In this document: one piece after another, positions 24,683 through 33,654 of the stretch
Position numbering within the stretch: the stretch's first letter is position 1
Layout: each line of letters begins with the position of its first letter
Origin: Nonomuraea harbinensis
Lineage (GTDB): Bacteria > Actinomycetota > Actinomycetes > Streptosporangiales > Streptosporangiaceae
Direction: 5' to 3'
Assembly (NCBI RefSeq): GCF_019396385.1
Contig: NZ_JAHKRN010000005.1
Span: 248,001 to 312,000, forward strand
DNA: 64,000 nt
Made by a program: the position numbers and the translations under genes
The notes under the pieces: model-generated
The model's database searches: none
What the model was told of the DNA's origin: nothing
What the model saw: the letters and a program-made list of their open reading frames with translations, nothing else

Positions 24683-25900
24683 ATGCCGCCAGGTCTGAAC
24701 ACCGGAGACTCCGCCTGGGTACTCGTGAGCACCGCCATGGTGCTGCTCATGACCCCCGGACTGGCCTTCTTCTACGGGGGCATGGTCCGCGCGCAGAACG
24801 TTTTGAGCATCATCTTCATGAGCTTCGTCTCGATCTCACTGGTGACGATCGTGTGGTTCGCCTACGGCTACGGGCTGGTGTTCGGCCCCGACGTGGGCGG
24901 TGTGGGGCTGATCGGCTTCGGCGACCTGCGGTTCTCCGACATCGCGCCCGGCATGCTGCACGGCCGGGTGCCCACGTACGCCTTCGCGCTCTTCCAGCTC
25001 ACCTTCGCGATCATCACGGTCGCGCTGATCAGCGGGTCCGTCGCCGGCCGGACGCGGCTCGGGCCGTGGGTGGTGTTCTCCGTCGTCTGGGTGACGCTGG
25101 TGTACTTCCCGATCGCGCACTGGGTGTTCGACCCGGCCGGGTGGATCAACAAGTGGGGCGTGCTCGACTTCGCCGGCGGACTGGTCGTCGAGCTGAACTC
25201 CGGCATGGCAGGGCTGGCCCTCGCCATCGCGCTCGGACCGGGCGTCAGGTTCCGCAGGAAGGAGCCGCCCCAGCCGAGCAACATCCCCCTGGTCATGCTG
25301 GGTCTCGCCCTGCTCTGGTTCGGCTGGTTCGGCTTCAACGCCGGTTCGGCCATGGCCGACGGCAGGACCGCGGTCACCGCGTTCCTGAGCACCATGATCG
25401 CCGGAGCCGCCGGCATGCTCACCTGGCTGGTCATCGAGTGGTTCCAGTACCGGCACTTCACCCGGCTCGGCTCCGCCACCGGCGCGCTCGCGGGGCTCGT
25501 CGCCATCACCCCCTCCTGCGCCTTCGTCAACGTCGAGGGCGCGCTGGTCATCGGCATCGTCGCCGCCGTCGTGGTGTCGTTCGCCGTGACATGGAAGCTC
25601 GTCCTCGGCTACGACGACACCCTCGACGTGGTGGGCGTGCACGGCGCGGGCGGCGTCGTCGGCACCGTCCTCATCGGCCTGTTCGCCACCGGCGCCACCG
25701 CCAGCACCACCAAGGGCCTGCTGTACGGGGGATCGATCACGCTGCTGCTCAAGCAGATCGTCGCGGTCATCGCGGTGGCCATCTACTCCTTCGTCGTCAC
25801 CTGGGTGATCGGCAAGGTCGTGGACCGGTTCCTGCGCATGCGGGAAACCGAGGCCGAGCAGCTCGCCGGCTCCGACATGCAACTCGGCAAGGAGGAATGA
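24683..25900 (+). CDS. amt: Ammonium transporter (Amt family) with Glu at the first twin-His position
   Basis: A 405-residue, eleven-helix channel. Family stretches include GLAFFYGGMVRAQNVLS (residues 26-42), the LALLWFGWFGFNAGS region and VHGAGGVVGT, which carries the second pore histidine. The first twin-His site reads DFAGGLVVELNSG, so residue 170 is Glu (GAG, 25190-25192) where E. coli AmtB has His168. The same substitution is known in yeast Mep1/Mep3. The protein conducts ammonium/ammonia into the cell. No glnK follows. Instead, two crcB genes overlap in sequence and urea genes come next, making a nitrogen-acquisition block. Confidence 0.95.
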   Translation: MPPGLNTGDSAWVLVSTAMVLLMTPGLAFFYGGMVRAQNVLSIIFMSFVSISLVTIVWFAYGYGLVFGPDVGGVGLIGFGDLRFSDIAPGMLHGRVPTYAFALFQLTFAIITVALISGSVAGRTRLGPWVVFSVVWVTLVYFPIAHWVFDPAGWINKWGVLDFAGGLVVELNSGMAGLALAIALGPGVRFRRKEPPQPSNIPLVMLGLALLWFGWFGFNAGSAMADGRTAVTAFLSTMIAGAAGMLTWLVIEWFQYRHFTRLGSATGALAGLVAITPSCAFVNVEGALVIGIVAAVVVSFAVTWKLVLGYDDTLDVVGVHGAGGVVGTVLIGLFATGATASTTKGLLYGGSITLLLKQIVAVIAVAIYSFVVTWVIGKVVDRFLRMRETEAEQLAGSDMQLGKEE

Positions 25901-26295
25901 TGGCCGACGCCCCGCGCGTGGGGCGCGCCCTGGTGTTCGTCGCGGTCGGCGGCGGCTTCGGCGCGGTCGCCCGGTACCTGCTCACCGAGGCGCTGCTGGG
26001 CGCCTCCCACCCGCTGCCCTGGCCGACGCTGATCGTCAACACCGTGGGCTGCCTGCTGATGGGCCTGCTCACCGGCGAGCTGACCCGCCACCCGCTGCAC
26101 CGCCAGCCGGTGAAGATGCTGCTCGGCACCGGCTTCCTGGGCGGCTTCACCACGTTCTCGCACTTCGTCGACGGGGTCAGGGAGCTGACCGTGGGCGGCT
26201 CGCCCGGCTGGGCCGCCGTCTACCTCGTGCTCAGCGTCGGGCTGGGACTCCTGGCCGTCTGGGCCGGCATCACGCTGGGAGGGAGCCGGAAATGA
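25900..26295 (+). CDS. crcB: Fluoride channel CrcB/Fluc, first subunit
   Basis: A 131-residue four-helix membrane protein with GGGFGAVARYLL near the N-terminus, TLIVNTVGCLLMG and GTGFLGGFTTFSHF, all Fluc hallmarks. Fluc channels are dual-topology dimers that export fluoride. Two adjacent ATG codons (25897, 25900) are possible; the second has better spacing to AAGGAGG and gives a one-base overlap with the amt stop. It is followed by a second crcB with a four-base overlap, the usual heterodimer arrangement in actinobacteria. Confidence 0.93.
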   Translation: MADAPRVGRALVFVAVGGGFGAVARYLLTEALLGASHPLPWPTLIVNTVGCLLMGLLTGELTRHPLHRQPVKMLLGTGFLGGFTTFSHFVDGVRELTVGGSPGWAAVYLVLSVGLGLLAVWAGITLGGSRK

Positions 26296-26669
26296 TCACC
26301 GTCCTCGCCGTCTTCATCGGCGGCCTGGTCGGCGCGCCGGCCCGCTACCTGGTCGACTCCTCCGTCAAGAAGAGGGTCGGGTCGGCCCTGCCGTGGGGGA
26401 CGCTGACCGTCAACGTCATCGGCTCGGCCATCCTCGGCTTCCTGATGGGGCTCTCCTCGGTCGACGCGCTCTCCCACGCCGTGCTGTCGCTGATCGGCAC
26501 CGGCTTCTGCGGTGCGCTCACCACGTTCAGCACGTTCAGCACCGACACGTACAAGCTGCTCTCGTCCGGCTCGACCGGCAAGGGGCTGATCAACATCGGC
26601 ATGAACGTCGTGGCGGGTCTCGTCGCGGTGAGCCTCTGCTATCTGCTCGGCAGAGCCGTCGCGGGTTGA
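26292..26669 (+). CDS. crcB: Fluoride channel CrcB/Fluc, second subunit
   Basis: A 125-residue four-helix protein with GGLVGAPARYLVD, TLTVNVIGSAILGFLMG and GTGFCGALTTFSTFSTD. The ATG overlaps the stop of the first crcB (ATGA). In tandem crcB pairs the two products usually have fixed opposite orientations and assemble as an antiparallel heterodimer. Why fluoride export is tied to an ammonium channel is not evident; co-transcription is the only clue. Confidence 0.93.
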   Translation: MITVLAVFIGGLVGAPARYLVDSSVKKRVGSALPWGTLTVNVIGSAILGFLMGLSSVDALSHAVLSLIGTGFCGALTTFSTFSTDTYKLLSSGSTGKGLINIGMNVVAGLVAVSLCYLLGRAVAG

Positions 26670-26798
26670 TCGCGGTTCAAGAGTTAGGTGGCATTCTCTC
26701 ATAAATGTCCAGCTAATGGCATTTGCGCTTTAGCGGGAACACGCCAGGGAATGCTGCGCCTCGTTGCATCATCGGCACCGGAGAGACAGGGGCGGGCG

Positions 26799-27731
26799 TT
26801 GAATGTGAAGGCTTCCGAGCTGCCGCCCGCGATAGCCCGCGGTGTCAGCCAGGTCGATTTCCAGGTCGATTACCGGACGGCTCTGTGCTTCATCGTCGCC
26901 CTGTTCGTCGGCGGCTGGCAGTTCGGGGTCTTCGGCCTGCTCGGCGCCGCCGTCGCCACGCTCACCGCCGTGGTGCTCGGCGTTTCGTCCGATCGGGTGA
27001 CCGGCGGGCTGGAGGGCTTCAACGGGACGCTGATCGGCGTCGCGCTGGTGCTGTACTTCGACGTCCGCTGGGTGACCGTGCTGCTGGTGATCATCGGCGC
27101 GATCATGGGAAGCGTGCTGACCTCGGCGCTCGTCGCGCTGCTCGGCCCGTACAACCTGCCGACCTTCACCGCGCCGTTCTGCGCGGTCACCACCATCATG
27201 GTGGTCGGCGCCCCGGCCTTCGAGCGGATCTGGAGGGGGCGCAGCATGGCGGCGCCGCCGTCGGCCGCCTACCCCGGACGCGAGCTGACGTTCACCGACC
27301 TGTGGCAGGGCCTGTTCAACGGGGTCGGCCAGGTGTTCTTCCAGAGCAAGTGGTACGTCGGGCTCATCTTCCTGATCGGCCTGGCGTTCGCCGGCCGGCT
27401 CGTGGCGCTGTCCGCGCTCCTCGCCAGCGCCGTCGGCATCGTGGTGGCGATCGTGCTCGGCGCGCCCGCCGCCGACATCGGCGCCGGACTGTACGGCTAC
27501 AACGCGGTGCTCACCGGCATCGCCCTGACCGGCACGTTCGTCGTCCTGTCGCGGCTCGGCGTGCTGTACGCGGTGGCCGGGGCGGTAGCGGCGACCGTGC
27601 TCACGGCGTTCGTCACCGACTTCTTCAAGCCCGTCGGCGGACACACCCTGACCTGGCCTTTCGTCATCGTCACCTGGATCTTCCTGGCGGCAGTGCCGGC
27701 GTTCTCCGGCCTGCGGCGCAGTCCTACCTAA
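26799..27731 (+). CDS. Urea channel (UT family)
   Basis: About 310 residues in two homologous halves. Each half holds a membrane-embedded repeat (GGLEGFNGTLIGVALVLYF and GAGLYGYNAVLTGIALTG). The first shows the urea-binding motif LPTFTAPF and the second has TLTWPF in the equivalent place. It passes urea across the membrane, directly upstream of the urease genes. The start is uncertain: the frame is open from 26688. TTG at 26799 or GTG at 26805, just after GACAGGGGCGGG, gives the usual N-terminal length, whereas ATG at 26751 has poor ribosome-site spacing. Confidence 0.88.
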   Translation: MNVKASELPPAIARGVSQVDFQVDYRTALCFIVALFVGGWQFGVFGLLGAAVATLTAVVLGVSSDRVTGGLEGFNGTLIGVALVLYFDVRWVTVLLVIIGAIMGSVLTSALVALLGPYNLPTFTAPFCAVTTIMVVGAPAFERIWRGRSMAAPPSAAYPGRELTFTDLWQGLFNGVGQVFFQSKWYVGLIFLIGLAFAGRLVALSALLASAVGIVVAIVLGAPAADIGAGLYGYNAVLTGIALTGTFVVLSRLGVLYAVAGAVAATVLTAFVTDFFKPVGGHTLTWPFVIVTWIFLAAVPAFSGLRRSPT

Positions 27732-27740
27732 GGAGAGCTG

Positions 27741-28046
27741 ATGAACCTCGCCCCTCGCGAGATGGACAAACTGTTGATCTACGTGGTCGCCGACCTGGCG
27801 GCCAAACGGCGGGATCGCGGTCTCAAGCTGAACTACAGCGAGGCGGTGGCCCTGATCAGCGCCGCCGTCCTGGAAGCGGCCCGCGAGGGCAAGACCGTCG
27901 CCGAGTGCATGGAGCTCGGCAAGAACGTGCTCGGCGCCGGCGACGTCATGCCGGGAGTGCGCGAAATGCTCAAGCTGATGCAGGTCGAGGCATCGTTCAA
28001 GGACGGTTCCAAGCTCGTTTCCTGCCACGACCCGATCGGCGGCTGA
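27741..28046 (+). CDS. ureA: Urease gamma subunit
   Basis: A 101-residue UreA, full length. It begins [20 protein letters not shown] and contains [20 protein letters not shown] and [17 protein letters not shown], all strongly conserved. It forms the (alpha-beta-gamma)3 urease with UreB and UreC, hydrolysing urea to ammonia and carbamate in the cytoplasm. AAGGAG precedes the ATG, and the gap from the urea-channel gene is nine bases, so import and hydrolysis are co-expressed. Confidence 0.97.
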   Translation: MNLAPREMDKLLIYVVADLAAKRRDRGLKLNYSEAVALISAAVLEAAREGKTVAECMELGKNVLGAGDVMPGVREMLKLMQVEASFKDGSKLVSCHDPIGG

Positions 28047-28077
28047 CCGCCGCCCGACCAGAAGGGACCGGTTCGTC

Positions 28078-28578
28078 ATGACGGACACGGACAGGGTCGT
28101 CTACGCCGACGACCCCATCGAGATCAACACCGGCCGGGCCACGGTCACGCTTACCGTGCGCAACACCGGGGACCGGGCCGTCCAGGTCGGGTCGCACTTC
28201 CACTTCTTCGAGGCCAACCGGGCGCTCAGCTTCGACCGCGAGAAGGCGTACGGCATGCACCTCGACATCCCGGCGGGCACCGCGGTCCGCATCGAGCCGG
28301 GCGACACCCATCAGGTCAACCTGGTCCAGTACGGCGGTGGGATGCGCATCGTCGGCTTCGCCGGCCTGCTCAACGGCGGCATCAAGGCCAGGGACGCCCG
28401 GACTCACGCGCTGCGGCGGCTGGCCGAGCTCGGCTACACCGACGAGCCGGAGCCGTCGGCCGAGATCCGCCCGAAGGGCGCCGCCAAGCCGGTCGGGGCC
28501 GGCAAGGCGGCGAAGAAGCCTCCCTCCGGCAAGAAGCCGTCCGCAGGGAAGAAGCCGCAAGCCGGGAAGAAGGGCTGA
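28078..28578 (+). CDS. ureB: Urease beta subunit with a lysine-rich C-terminal tail
   Basis: A 166-residue protein. Residues 1-122 are a standard UreB ([51 protein letters not shown]). The remaining 40 or so are low-complexity Lys/Pro/Gly/Ser ([20 protein letters not shown] and further [10 protein letters not shown]), absent from the core family. The tail is probably disordered and strongly basic. The gene lies 31 bases after ureA and three before ureC. Confidence 0.95.
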   Translation: MTDTDRVVYADDPIEINTGRATVTLTVRNTGDRAVQVGSHFHFFEANRALSFDREKAYGMHLDIPAGTAVRIEPGDTHQVNLVQYGGGMRIVGFAGLLNGGIKARDARTHALRRLAELGYTDEPEPSAEIRPKGAAKPVGAGKAAKKPPSGKKPSAGKKPQAGKKG

Positions 28579-28581
28579 CAC

Positions 28582-30306
28582 ATGGCCACGATGAGCCGCA
28601 AGCAGTACGGATCCATGTTCGGCCCGACGGTGGGCGACAGGGTCCGGCTGGCCGACACCAACCTGGTGATCGAGATCGAGAAGGACCACACGGCCGGCTA
28701 CTACGGCGACGAGGCCGTCTACGGCGGCGGCAAGACCGCACGCGACGGCATGTCGGCGGACCCGCTCTCCCAGAACGCCACGATCGCGCTCGACCTGGTG
28801 ATCACCAACGCGGTCGTGCTCGACCCGATCCTCGGCGTCGTCAAGGGCGACATCGGCATCAAGGAGGGCAGGATCGTCGGCATCGGCAAGGCCGGCAACC
28901 CGCACACCCAGAACGGCGTGGACCGCAGGCTGGTCATCGGCGCGGGCACGGAGGTGCTGGCCGGTGAGCACCTCATCGCCACGCCGGGCGCCATCGACCC
29001 GCACGTCCACCTGATCACCCCCCAGCAGGCCCAGGCCGCGCTCACCAACGGCATCACCACGCTCATCGGCGGAGGCACCGGCCCCACCGACGGCACCCGC
29101 GGCACGACCTGCACGCCGGGCCCGTGGAACATCGGCCGGATGCTGCAGGCCGTCGAGGCGCTGCCGGTGAACATCGGCCTCATGGCCAAGGGCAACTCGA
29201 GCCTGCCGGCCTCGCTGGTCGAGCAGATCAAGGCCGGGGCGTGCGTGCTGAAGGTGCACGAGGACTGGGGCTCCACCCCGGCCGTCGTGGACTGCGCGCT
29301 GCGGGTGGCCGACGAGTACGACGTCCAGGTGGCACTGCACTCCGACAGCCTCAACGAGGCCGGCTACATCGAGGACACGATCAGCGCCATCAACGGCCGC
29401 GCCATCCACACCTTCCACACCGAGGGCGCGGGCGGCGGGCACGCGCCGGACCTGATCCGCATCGCCGGCGAGGCCAACGCGCTGCCCTCCTCGACGAACC
29501 CGACGCTGCCGTACACGATCAACTCGGTGGACGAGCTGCTCGACATGGTGATGGTCTGCCACCACCTCAGCCACGACATCCCCGAGGACGTGTCGTTCGC
29601 CGACAGCCGGGTGCGGGCCGAGACCATCGCCGCCGAGACGGTCCTCCAGGACATGGGCGTGATCAGCATGTTCTCCTCCGACTCCCAGGCGATGGGCCGG
29701 ATCGGGGAGACCTTCACCCGGGCCTTCCAGACCGCGCACCACAACAAGGACCAGCGCGGCAAGCTGCCGGAGGACTCCGAGCGCAACGACAACTTCCGGG
29801 TGCTGCGCTACCTGGCCAAGCTGACCATCAACCCGGCCAGGACCACCGGCATCGCCGAGACGGTCGGCTCGCTGGAGGACGGCAAGCTGGCCGACATCGT
29901 GCTCTGGCCGTTCCACTCCTTCGGCGCCAAGCCGTCCCTGGTGATCAAGGGCGGCATGATCAACTGGGGGCAGATGGGCGACCCGAACGCCTCGCTGCCC
30001 ACGCCGCAGCCGGTCTACTACCGGCCGTCGTTCGGCGCGATGGGCATGGCGCAGCGCAAGAGCAACGTGACCTTCCTGCCCGACGCCGCCATCGCCGCCG
30101 GGGTGCCGGAACGCCTCGGCCTGCAACGGCTGATCGCCAAGGTCCGCCACACCCGTACGGTCGACAAGCGGCACATGGTGCGCAACTCGGCGCTGCCCAC
30201 GATCACCGTGGACCCGGAGACGTACAAGGTCACCGTCGACGGCGAGCACGCCACCATCGCGCCGGCCCAGGAGCTGCCGCTCAACCACCTGTTCTTCCTG
30301 GCATGA
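28582..30306 (+). CDS. ureC: Urease alpha (catalytic) subunit
   Basis: A 574-residue UreC of normal length. The dinickel site is intact: HVHLITPQQ (His-x-His), the carbamylated lysine in [37 protein letters not shown] and the final Asp in [13 protein letters not shown]. The flap cysteine/histidine region [14 protein letters not shown] is also conserved. It hydrolyses urea. It overlaps ureF by four bases. Expression probably depends on nitrogen supply, but I found no clear operator within the operon. Confidence 0.98.
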   Translation: MATMSRKQYGSMFGPTVGDRVRLADTNLVIEIEKDHTAGYYGDEAVYGGGKTARDGMSADPLSQNATIALDLVITNAVVLDPILGVVKGDIGIKEGRIVGIGKAGNPHTQNGVDRRLVIGAGTEVLAGEHLIATPGAIDPHVHLITPQQAQAALTNGITTLIGGGTGPTDGTRGTTCTPGPWNIGRMLQAVEALPVNIGLMAKGNSSLPASLVEQIKAGACVLKVHEDWGSTPAVVDCALRVADEYDVQVALHSDSLNEAGYIEDTISAINGRAIHTFHTEGAGGGHAPDLIRIAGEANALPSSTNPTLPYTINSVDELLDMVMVCHHLSHDIPEDVSFADSRVRAETIAAETVLQDMGVISMFSSDSQAMGRIGETFTRAFQTAHHNKDQRGKLPEDSERNDNFRVLRYLAKLTINPARTTGIAETVGSLEDGKLADIVLWPFHSFGAKPSLVIKGGMINWGQMGDPNASLPTPQPVYYRPSFGAMGMAQRKSNVTFLPDAAIAAGVPERLGLQRLIAKVRHTRTVDKRHMVRNSALPTITVDPETYKVTVDGEHATIAPAQELPLNHLFFLA

Positions 30307-30974
30307 CCTTGCTCGCCCAGCTTCAGCTGACCGACTCGGCCTTTCCCGGCGGCCTCTACACGCTCTCCCACGGGCTGGAGGCGTACACGCAGGCCGGGCC
30401 GGTCGACGTCGGCGCGCTGCTGGAGGACGTGCTGCTGCACGCGGCGGGGCCGGGCGACGCCACCGCCCTGGTGCTCATCCACCGGGCGGTGACGGCGGGC
30501 GACTGGGACGCGGTCGTGGAGACGGACCGGCGGCTGCACGCGATCAAGCTCAACCGGGAGATCCGCGCCGCCGCCACCAGGACCGGCAACCAGGTGCTCC
30601 GCACCGCGACCCTGGTCTTCGCCACCCCGGAGCTCGCCCGGCTCACCGAGCTGGTCGAGACCGGGACCACGCCGGGCAACCACGCCGTCGTCCTGGGCGC
30701 CGCCTACGCCGGGCTCGGCGTCCCGGTGGACGACGCGGTGATCGGCGACCTGTACGCGTTCGCCGCGAGCTGGGTCAGCGCCGCCGTCCGGCTCGGCAGG
30801 CTCGACTTCCGGCGGGCGCAGGCCACGCTGTACGGCGCGGGGGGCGCGATCGGGCTGGCCGCCGCGCACGCGCTGGCCGCCCGCGGCCCCCTCGACCTGC
30901 ACGCCGCCACCCCGGTCGCGGACGCCATGAGCGCCGTCCACGAGCGGGCGGAAGCCCGGCTCTTCACCACCTGA
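30303..30974 (+). CDS. ureF: Urease accessory protein UreF
   Basis: A 223-residue all-helical accessory protein. The N-terminal [20 protein letters not shown] with [12 protein letters not shown] matches the UreF signature (SFPxGxFxxSxGLE). UreF bridges UreD and UreG in the activation complex that carbamylates the active-site lysine and loads nickel. The ATG overlaps the ureC stop (ATGA). Confidence 0.94.
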   Translation: MTLLAQLQLTDSAFPGGLYTLSHGLEAYTQAGPVDVGALLEDVLLHAAGPGDATALVLIHRAVTAGDWDAVVETDRRLHAIKLNREIRAAATRTGNQVLRTATLVFATPELARLTELVETGTTPGNHAVVLGAAYAGLGVPVDDAVIGDLYAFAASWVSAAVRLGRLDFRRAQATLYGAGGAIGLAAAHALAARGPLDLHAATPVADAMSAVHERAEARLFTT

Positions 30975-30987
30975 AAGGGGGTACGCC

Positions 30988-31662
30988 ATGCACACCCACC
31001 ACCATCATCACCTGGACCACGACACGCCCCGCGAGCTGGAAGGCGTTCTCAAGGTCGGCATCGGCGGGCCCGTCGGCTCCGGCAAGACGGCCCTGATCGA
31101 GGCGCTGGTCCCCATCCTGATCGGGCGGGGGCACAGCGTCGGCGTCATCACCAACGACATCTACACCATGGAGGACGCCGACCACGTCAAGCGCACCCTC
31201 GACGGCGTGCTCGACCCGGCGCGCATCGTGGGCGTGGAGACCGGCTCCTGCCCGCACACCGCCGTCCGCGACGACCCCACGATGAACCTGGCCGCCGGGA
31301 CCGAGATGCTGCGCCGCTTCGGCGACATCGACACGCTGCTGTACGAGAGCGGCGGCGACAACCTCACGCTCACCTTCAGCCCGGTCCTGGCCGACGTGTA
31401 CGTGTTCGTCCTGGACACCGGCGAGGGCGACAAGATGCCGCGCAAGCGCGGGCCGGGCATCACCGACTCCGACCTGCTCGTCATCAACAAGATCGACATC
31501 GCCCCGTACGTGCGCGCCGACCTCGAGGTGATGACCCGCGACGCCCGCCGGGTCCGTGACGGGCGCCCGGTGATCCTCACCGACTCGCTGGAGGGCACGG
31601 GCGTGGCGGAGGTCGCGGACTTCATCGCCAGCCGCAGGCCGGTATGGTCGCCGAGCGCGTAG
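30988..31662 (+). CDS. ureG: Urease accessory GTPase UreG with His-rich N-terminus
   Basis: A 224-residue GTPase with P-loop GGPVGSGKTALIEAL (about 25-39), the CPH metal motif in SCPHTAVRDD and NKIDIAPYV for guanine recognition. The first 14 residues contain seven histidines (MHTHHHHHLDHDT), giving a nickel-binding arm normally supplied by UreE. No ureE is present in the operon. It delivers nickel to urease with GTP hydrolysis. It lies 13 bases after ureF and its end overlaps ureD by 19 bases. Confidence 0.96.
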   Translation: MHTHHHHHLDHDTPRELEGVLKVGIGGPVGSGKTALIEALVPILIGRGHSVGVITNDIYTMEDADHVKRTLDGVLDPARIVGVETGSCPHTAVRDDPTMNLAAGTEMLRRFGDIDTLLYESGGDNLTLTFSPVLADVYVFVLDTGEGDKMPRKRGPGITDSDLLVINKIDIAPYVRADLEVMTRDARRVRDGRPVILTDSLEGTGVAEVADFIASRRPVWSPSA

Positions 31663-32585
31663 ACCGGCTGGCGGCCTCGCACTACACGATCACCTCGATC
31701 CCGGAGGACGTGGCGCGGCACGCCGAGGTGCCGCACACGCTGCCGGTCGGCAGTCCGGGCAAGGTCGGCGTGCTCGACCTGGCCTTCGAGCGGCGGGGCG
31801 GCCGTTCGGAGCTGACCGGCCACTACCAGAAGGCGCCGCTGCAGATCATGCGGCCGCTCTACTACGACCCCGACCGGCCCGACCTGCCGTACGTGATCGT
31901 CATGTCCACGGGCGGGGGAGTGCTGCAGGGCGACCGCTACCGGATCGACCTCGCCTGCGGCGCCGGGGCGTCGACGCACGTGACGACACAGGCCGCCACG
32001 AAGATCTACCGGATGGAGCAGGACTACGCCAGCCAGCTCGTCACCATCACGGCGGGGCCCGGCGGCTACGTCGAGTACCTGCCGGACCCGGTCATCCCGT
32101 TCACCGGCTCGCGCTTCTACCAGCGGATCAGGGTGACGGCCGACCCCACCGCCACCGTGATCCTCGGCGAGACGATGCTGGCCGGGCGGCTGGCCAGGGG
32201 CGAACGGCACGCCTACGACGCCTGCTGCAGCGACCTGGAGGTGTGCGGCCCGGACGGCGAGCTGCTGTTCGCCGACCCGATCAGGCTCGTCCCCGGACGG
32301 GCGCCGGTCACCGGCCCGGCCATGTTCGGCGGCCACGGCGTGCTGTCCACCCTGTACGTGATCACGTCCGCGGTGGACGCCGCCGAGCTGGCCGACGCGC
32401 TGCACGGGGCGATGGCGGGCAGCGGCCTCACGGGCGGGGCCAGCACGCTGCCGAACCACGCGGGCGCCTGGGCGAGGCTGCTCGGGCCGGAGTCCCCGCC
32501 GGTCATCGCGGCGCTGGAACGCCTGTGGGACGTCGCCAGGCGGATGATCACCGGAAGCCCGGCACCCGACAGGCGCAAACCCTGA
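31644..32585 (+). CDS. ureD: Urease accessory protein UreD (UreH)
   Basis: A 313-residue scaffold protein. Conserved stretches include GKVGVLDLAFERRGGRSEL, QIMRPLYYDPDRPDLPYVI, TGGGVLQGDRY, THVTTQAATKIYRM and VEYLPDPVIPFTGSRFYQ. UreD binds apo-urease and with UreF and UreG builds the metallocentre. The ATG is 19 bases inside ureG, and no independent start is better. It is the last urease gene; the FUSC gene starts about 14 bases later. Confidence 0.95.
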   Translation: MVAERVDRLAASHYTITSIPEDVARHAEVPHTLPVGSPGKVGVLDLAFERRGGRSELTGHYQKAPLQIMRPLYYDPDRPDLPYVIVMSTGGGVLQGDRYRIDLACGAGASTHVTTQAATKIYRMEQDYASQLVTITAGPGGYVEYLPDPVIPFTGSRFYQRIRVTADPTATVILGETMLAGRLARGERHAYDACCSDLEVCGPDGELLFADPIRLVPGRAPVTGPAMFGGHGVLSTLYVITSAVDAAELADALHGAMAGSGLTGGASTLPNHAGAWARLLGPESPPVIAALERLWDVARRMITGSPAPDRRKP

Positions 32586-32599
32586 ACCCGGCCGGGCGG

Positions 32600-33523
32600 G
32601 TGTGGGACCTGCTGCGGCCGGAAGGCAAGCCGGACGTCACGGCCGGGCTGGCGGCGGGCGTGCTGATCGTGGTGCCGCTGCTCGCCGGGGCCGCGCTGCA
32701 CCGGACCTCGCTGGGCGCGGCGGTGACCCTGGCGGCCACGCTCATGCTGTACCCGGCGCCCCAGCCGCTGTCCCGGGTCATGCTCGTGCGCGGGGCGGCG
32801 GTCACCGCGGCGGGCGTGTTCGTCTGGCTCGTCGCCGGGCAGCCCTGGCTGCTGGCGGCCGGCGTGACGGCGGCGGCCGTCGCCGGGAGCTTCTGGCCGC
32901 TCCTGGGGACGACGGCCGCGCTCGGAGCCCTGCTCATGGCCATCATGGACGACCCCGGCATCGGCGTGCCCGGCCTGGCCCAGCTCGCCGGGGCGGCGTG
33001 GGCAGCCCTCGTCGTCCTGCCCCTGGGCCGGCTGTCGGCCACGGTCCCGCCGTCCGAGCTGAGCCTCGCCCGCCGCACCCGGCACGCCGCCCGGCTCGGC
33101 GTGCTGGTCGCCGTCTCCATGTCGATCACGGTTCTGCTCGGGCTGCGCGTCGCCGAGGGCCACTGGCTGGTCACCGCGATCCTCGTCACCCTGCGGCCCA
33201 CCCCGGAGGCCACCGGCACCCGCTACGTCAAGCGGATGCTGGGCGGCCTGGCCGGCAGCGCGCTGGCGGCGCTGATCCTGCTCTGCCGTCCGTCCACCCT
33301 GGTCACCGCCCTGTGCGTGGGCGCGGCCGGCACGCTGGCGCACGCCTACCGGGCGGCCAACTACGTCTACTGGTCGATCTGGATGCCGGTCATGGTGCTG
33401 CTGCTGGCCGACTTCAGCCATCCGGAGCCGTGGACCGCGTCCGTCGCCCGGCTGGCCATGAACCTCGCGGGCGGCCTGGCCGCACTGGCGGCCGTCCGCT
33501 ACCTCTGGCCCGACCCCCCATGA
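32600..33523 (+). CDS. FUSC-family (aromatic-acid exporter-like) membrane protein
   Basis: About 307 residues. An N-terminal set of hydrophobic helices (DVTAGLAAGVLIVVPLLAGA onward) is followed by a short cytoplasmic stretch and the FUSC-type segment LRVAEGHWLVTAILVTLRPT with GTRYVKRMLGGLAGSALAAL. That segment matches the membrane core of FUSC/ArAE efflux proteins. The substrate is unknown. The start is uncertain: GTG at 32600 fits the boundary with ureD, but no good ribosome site is present and a GTG inside ureD is possible. It is probably transcribed with the urease genes by read-through. Confidence 0.75.
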   Translation: MWDLLRPEGKPDVTAGLAAGVLIVVPLLAGAALHRTSLGAAVTLAATLMLYPAPQPLSRVMLVRGAAVTAAGVFVWLVAGQPWLLAAGVTAAAVAGSFWPLLGTTAALGALLMAIMDDPGIGVPGLAQLAGAAWAALVVLPLGRLSATVPPSELSLARRTRHAARLGVLVAVSMSITVLLGLRVAEGHWLVTAILVTLRPTPEATGTRYVKRMLGGLAGSALAALILLCRPSTLVTALCVGAAGTLAHAYRAANYVYWSIWMPVMVLLLADFSHPEPWTASVARLAMNLAGGLAALAAVRYLWPDPP

Positions 33524-33612
33524 CACGGTCCGGTCGGCCATGGTCCTGTACGAGCCCGGCGCTCCCGGGCCGCGATCGCCCTGGTCGGCTACCACCGCCG
33601 GTGGCCCCGGGG

Positions 33613-33639
33613 CCCGCCGGCCGTTCGCAGGCCGGCGGG
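33613..33639. terminator. Bidirectional hairpin terminator
   Basis: A perfect 10-base stem (CCCGCCGGCC at 33613-33622 with 33630-33639) encloses a seven-base GTTCGCA loop. It lies between the convergent FUSC gene and the sialidase gene. Confidence 0.8.
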
Positions 33640-33654
33640 TCCGTGTTCGGCAGG

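Noticed and set aside
27997..30288. 763-codon open frame on the - strand
   Set aside because: It is antisense to ureB and ureC, whose active-site residues are all present.
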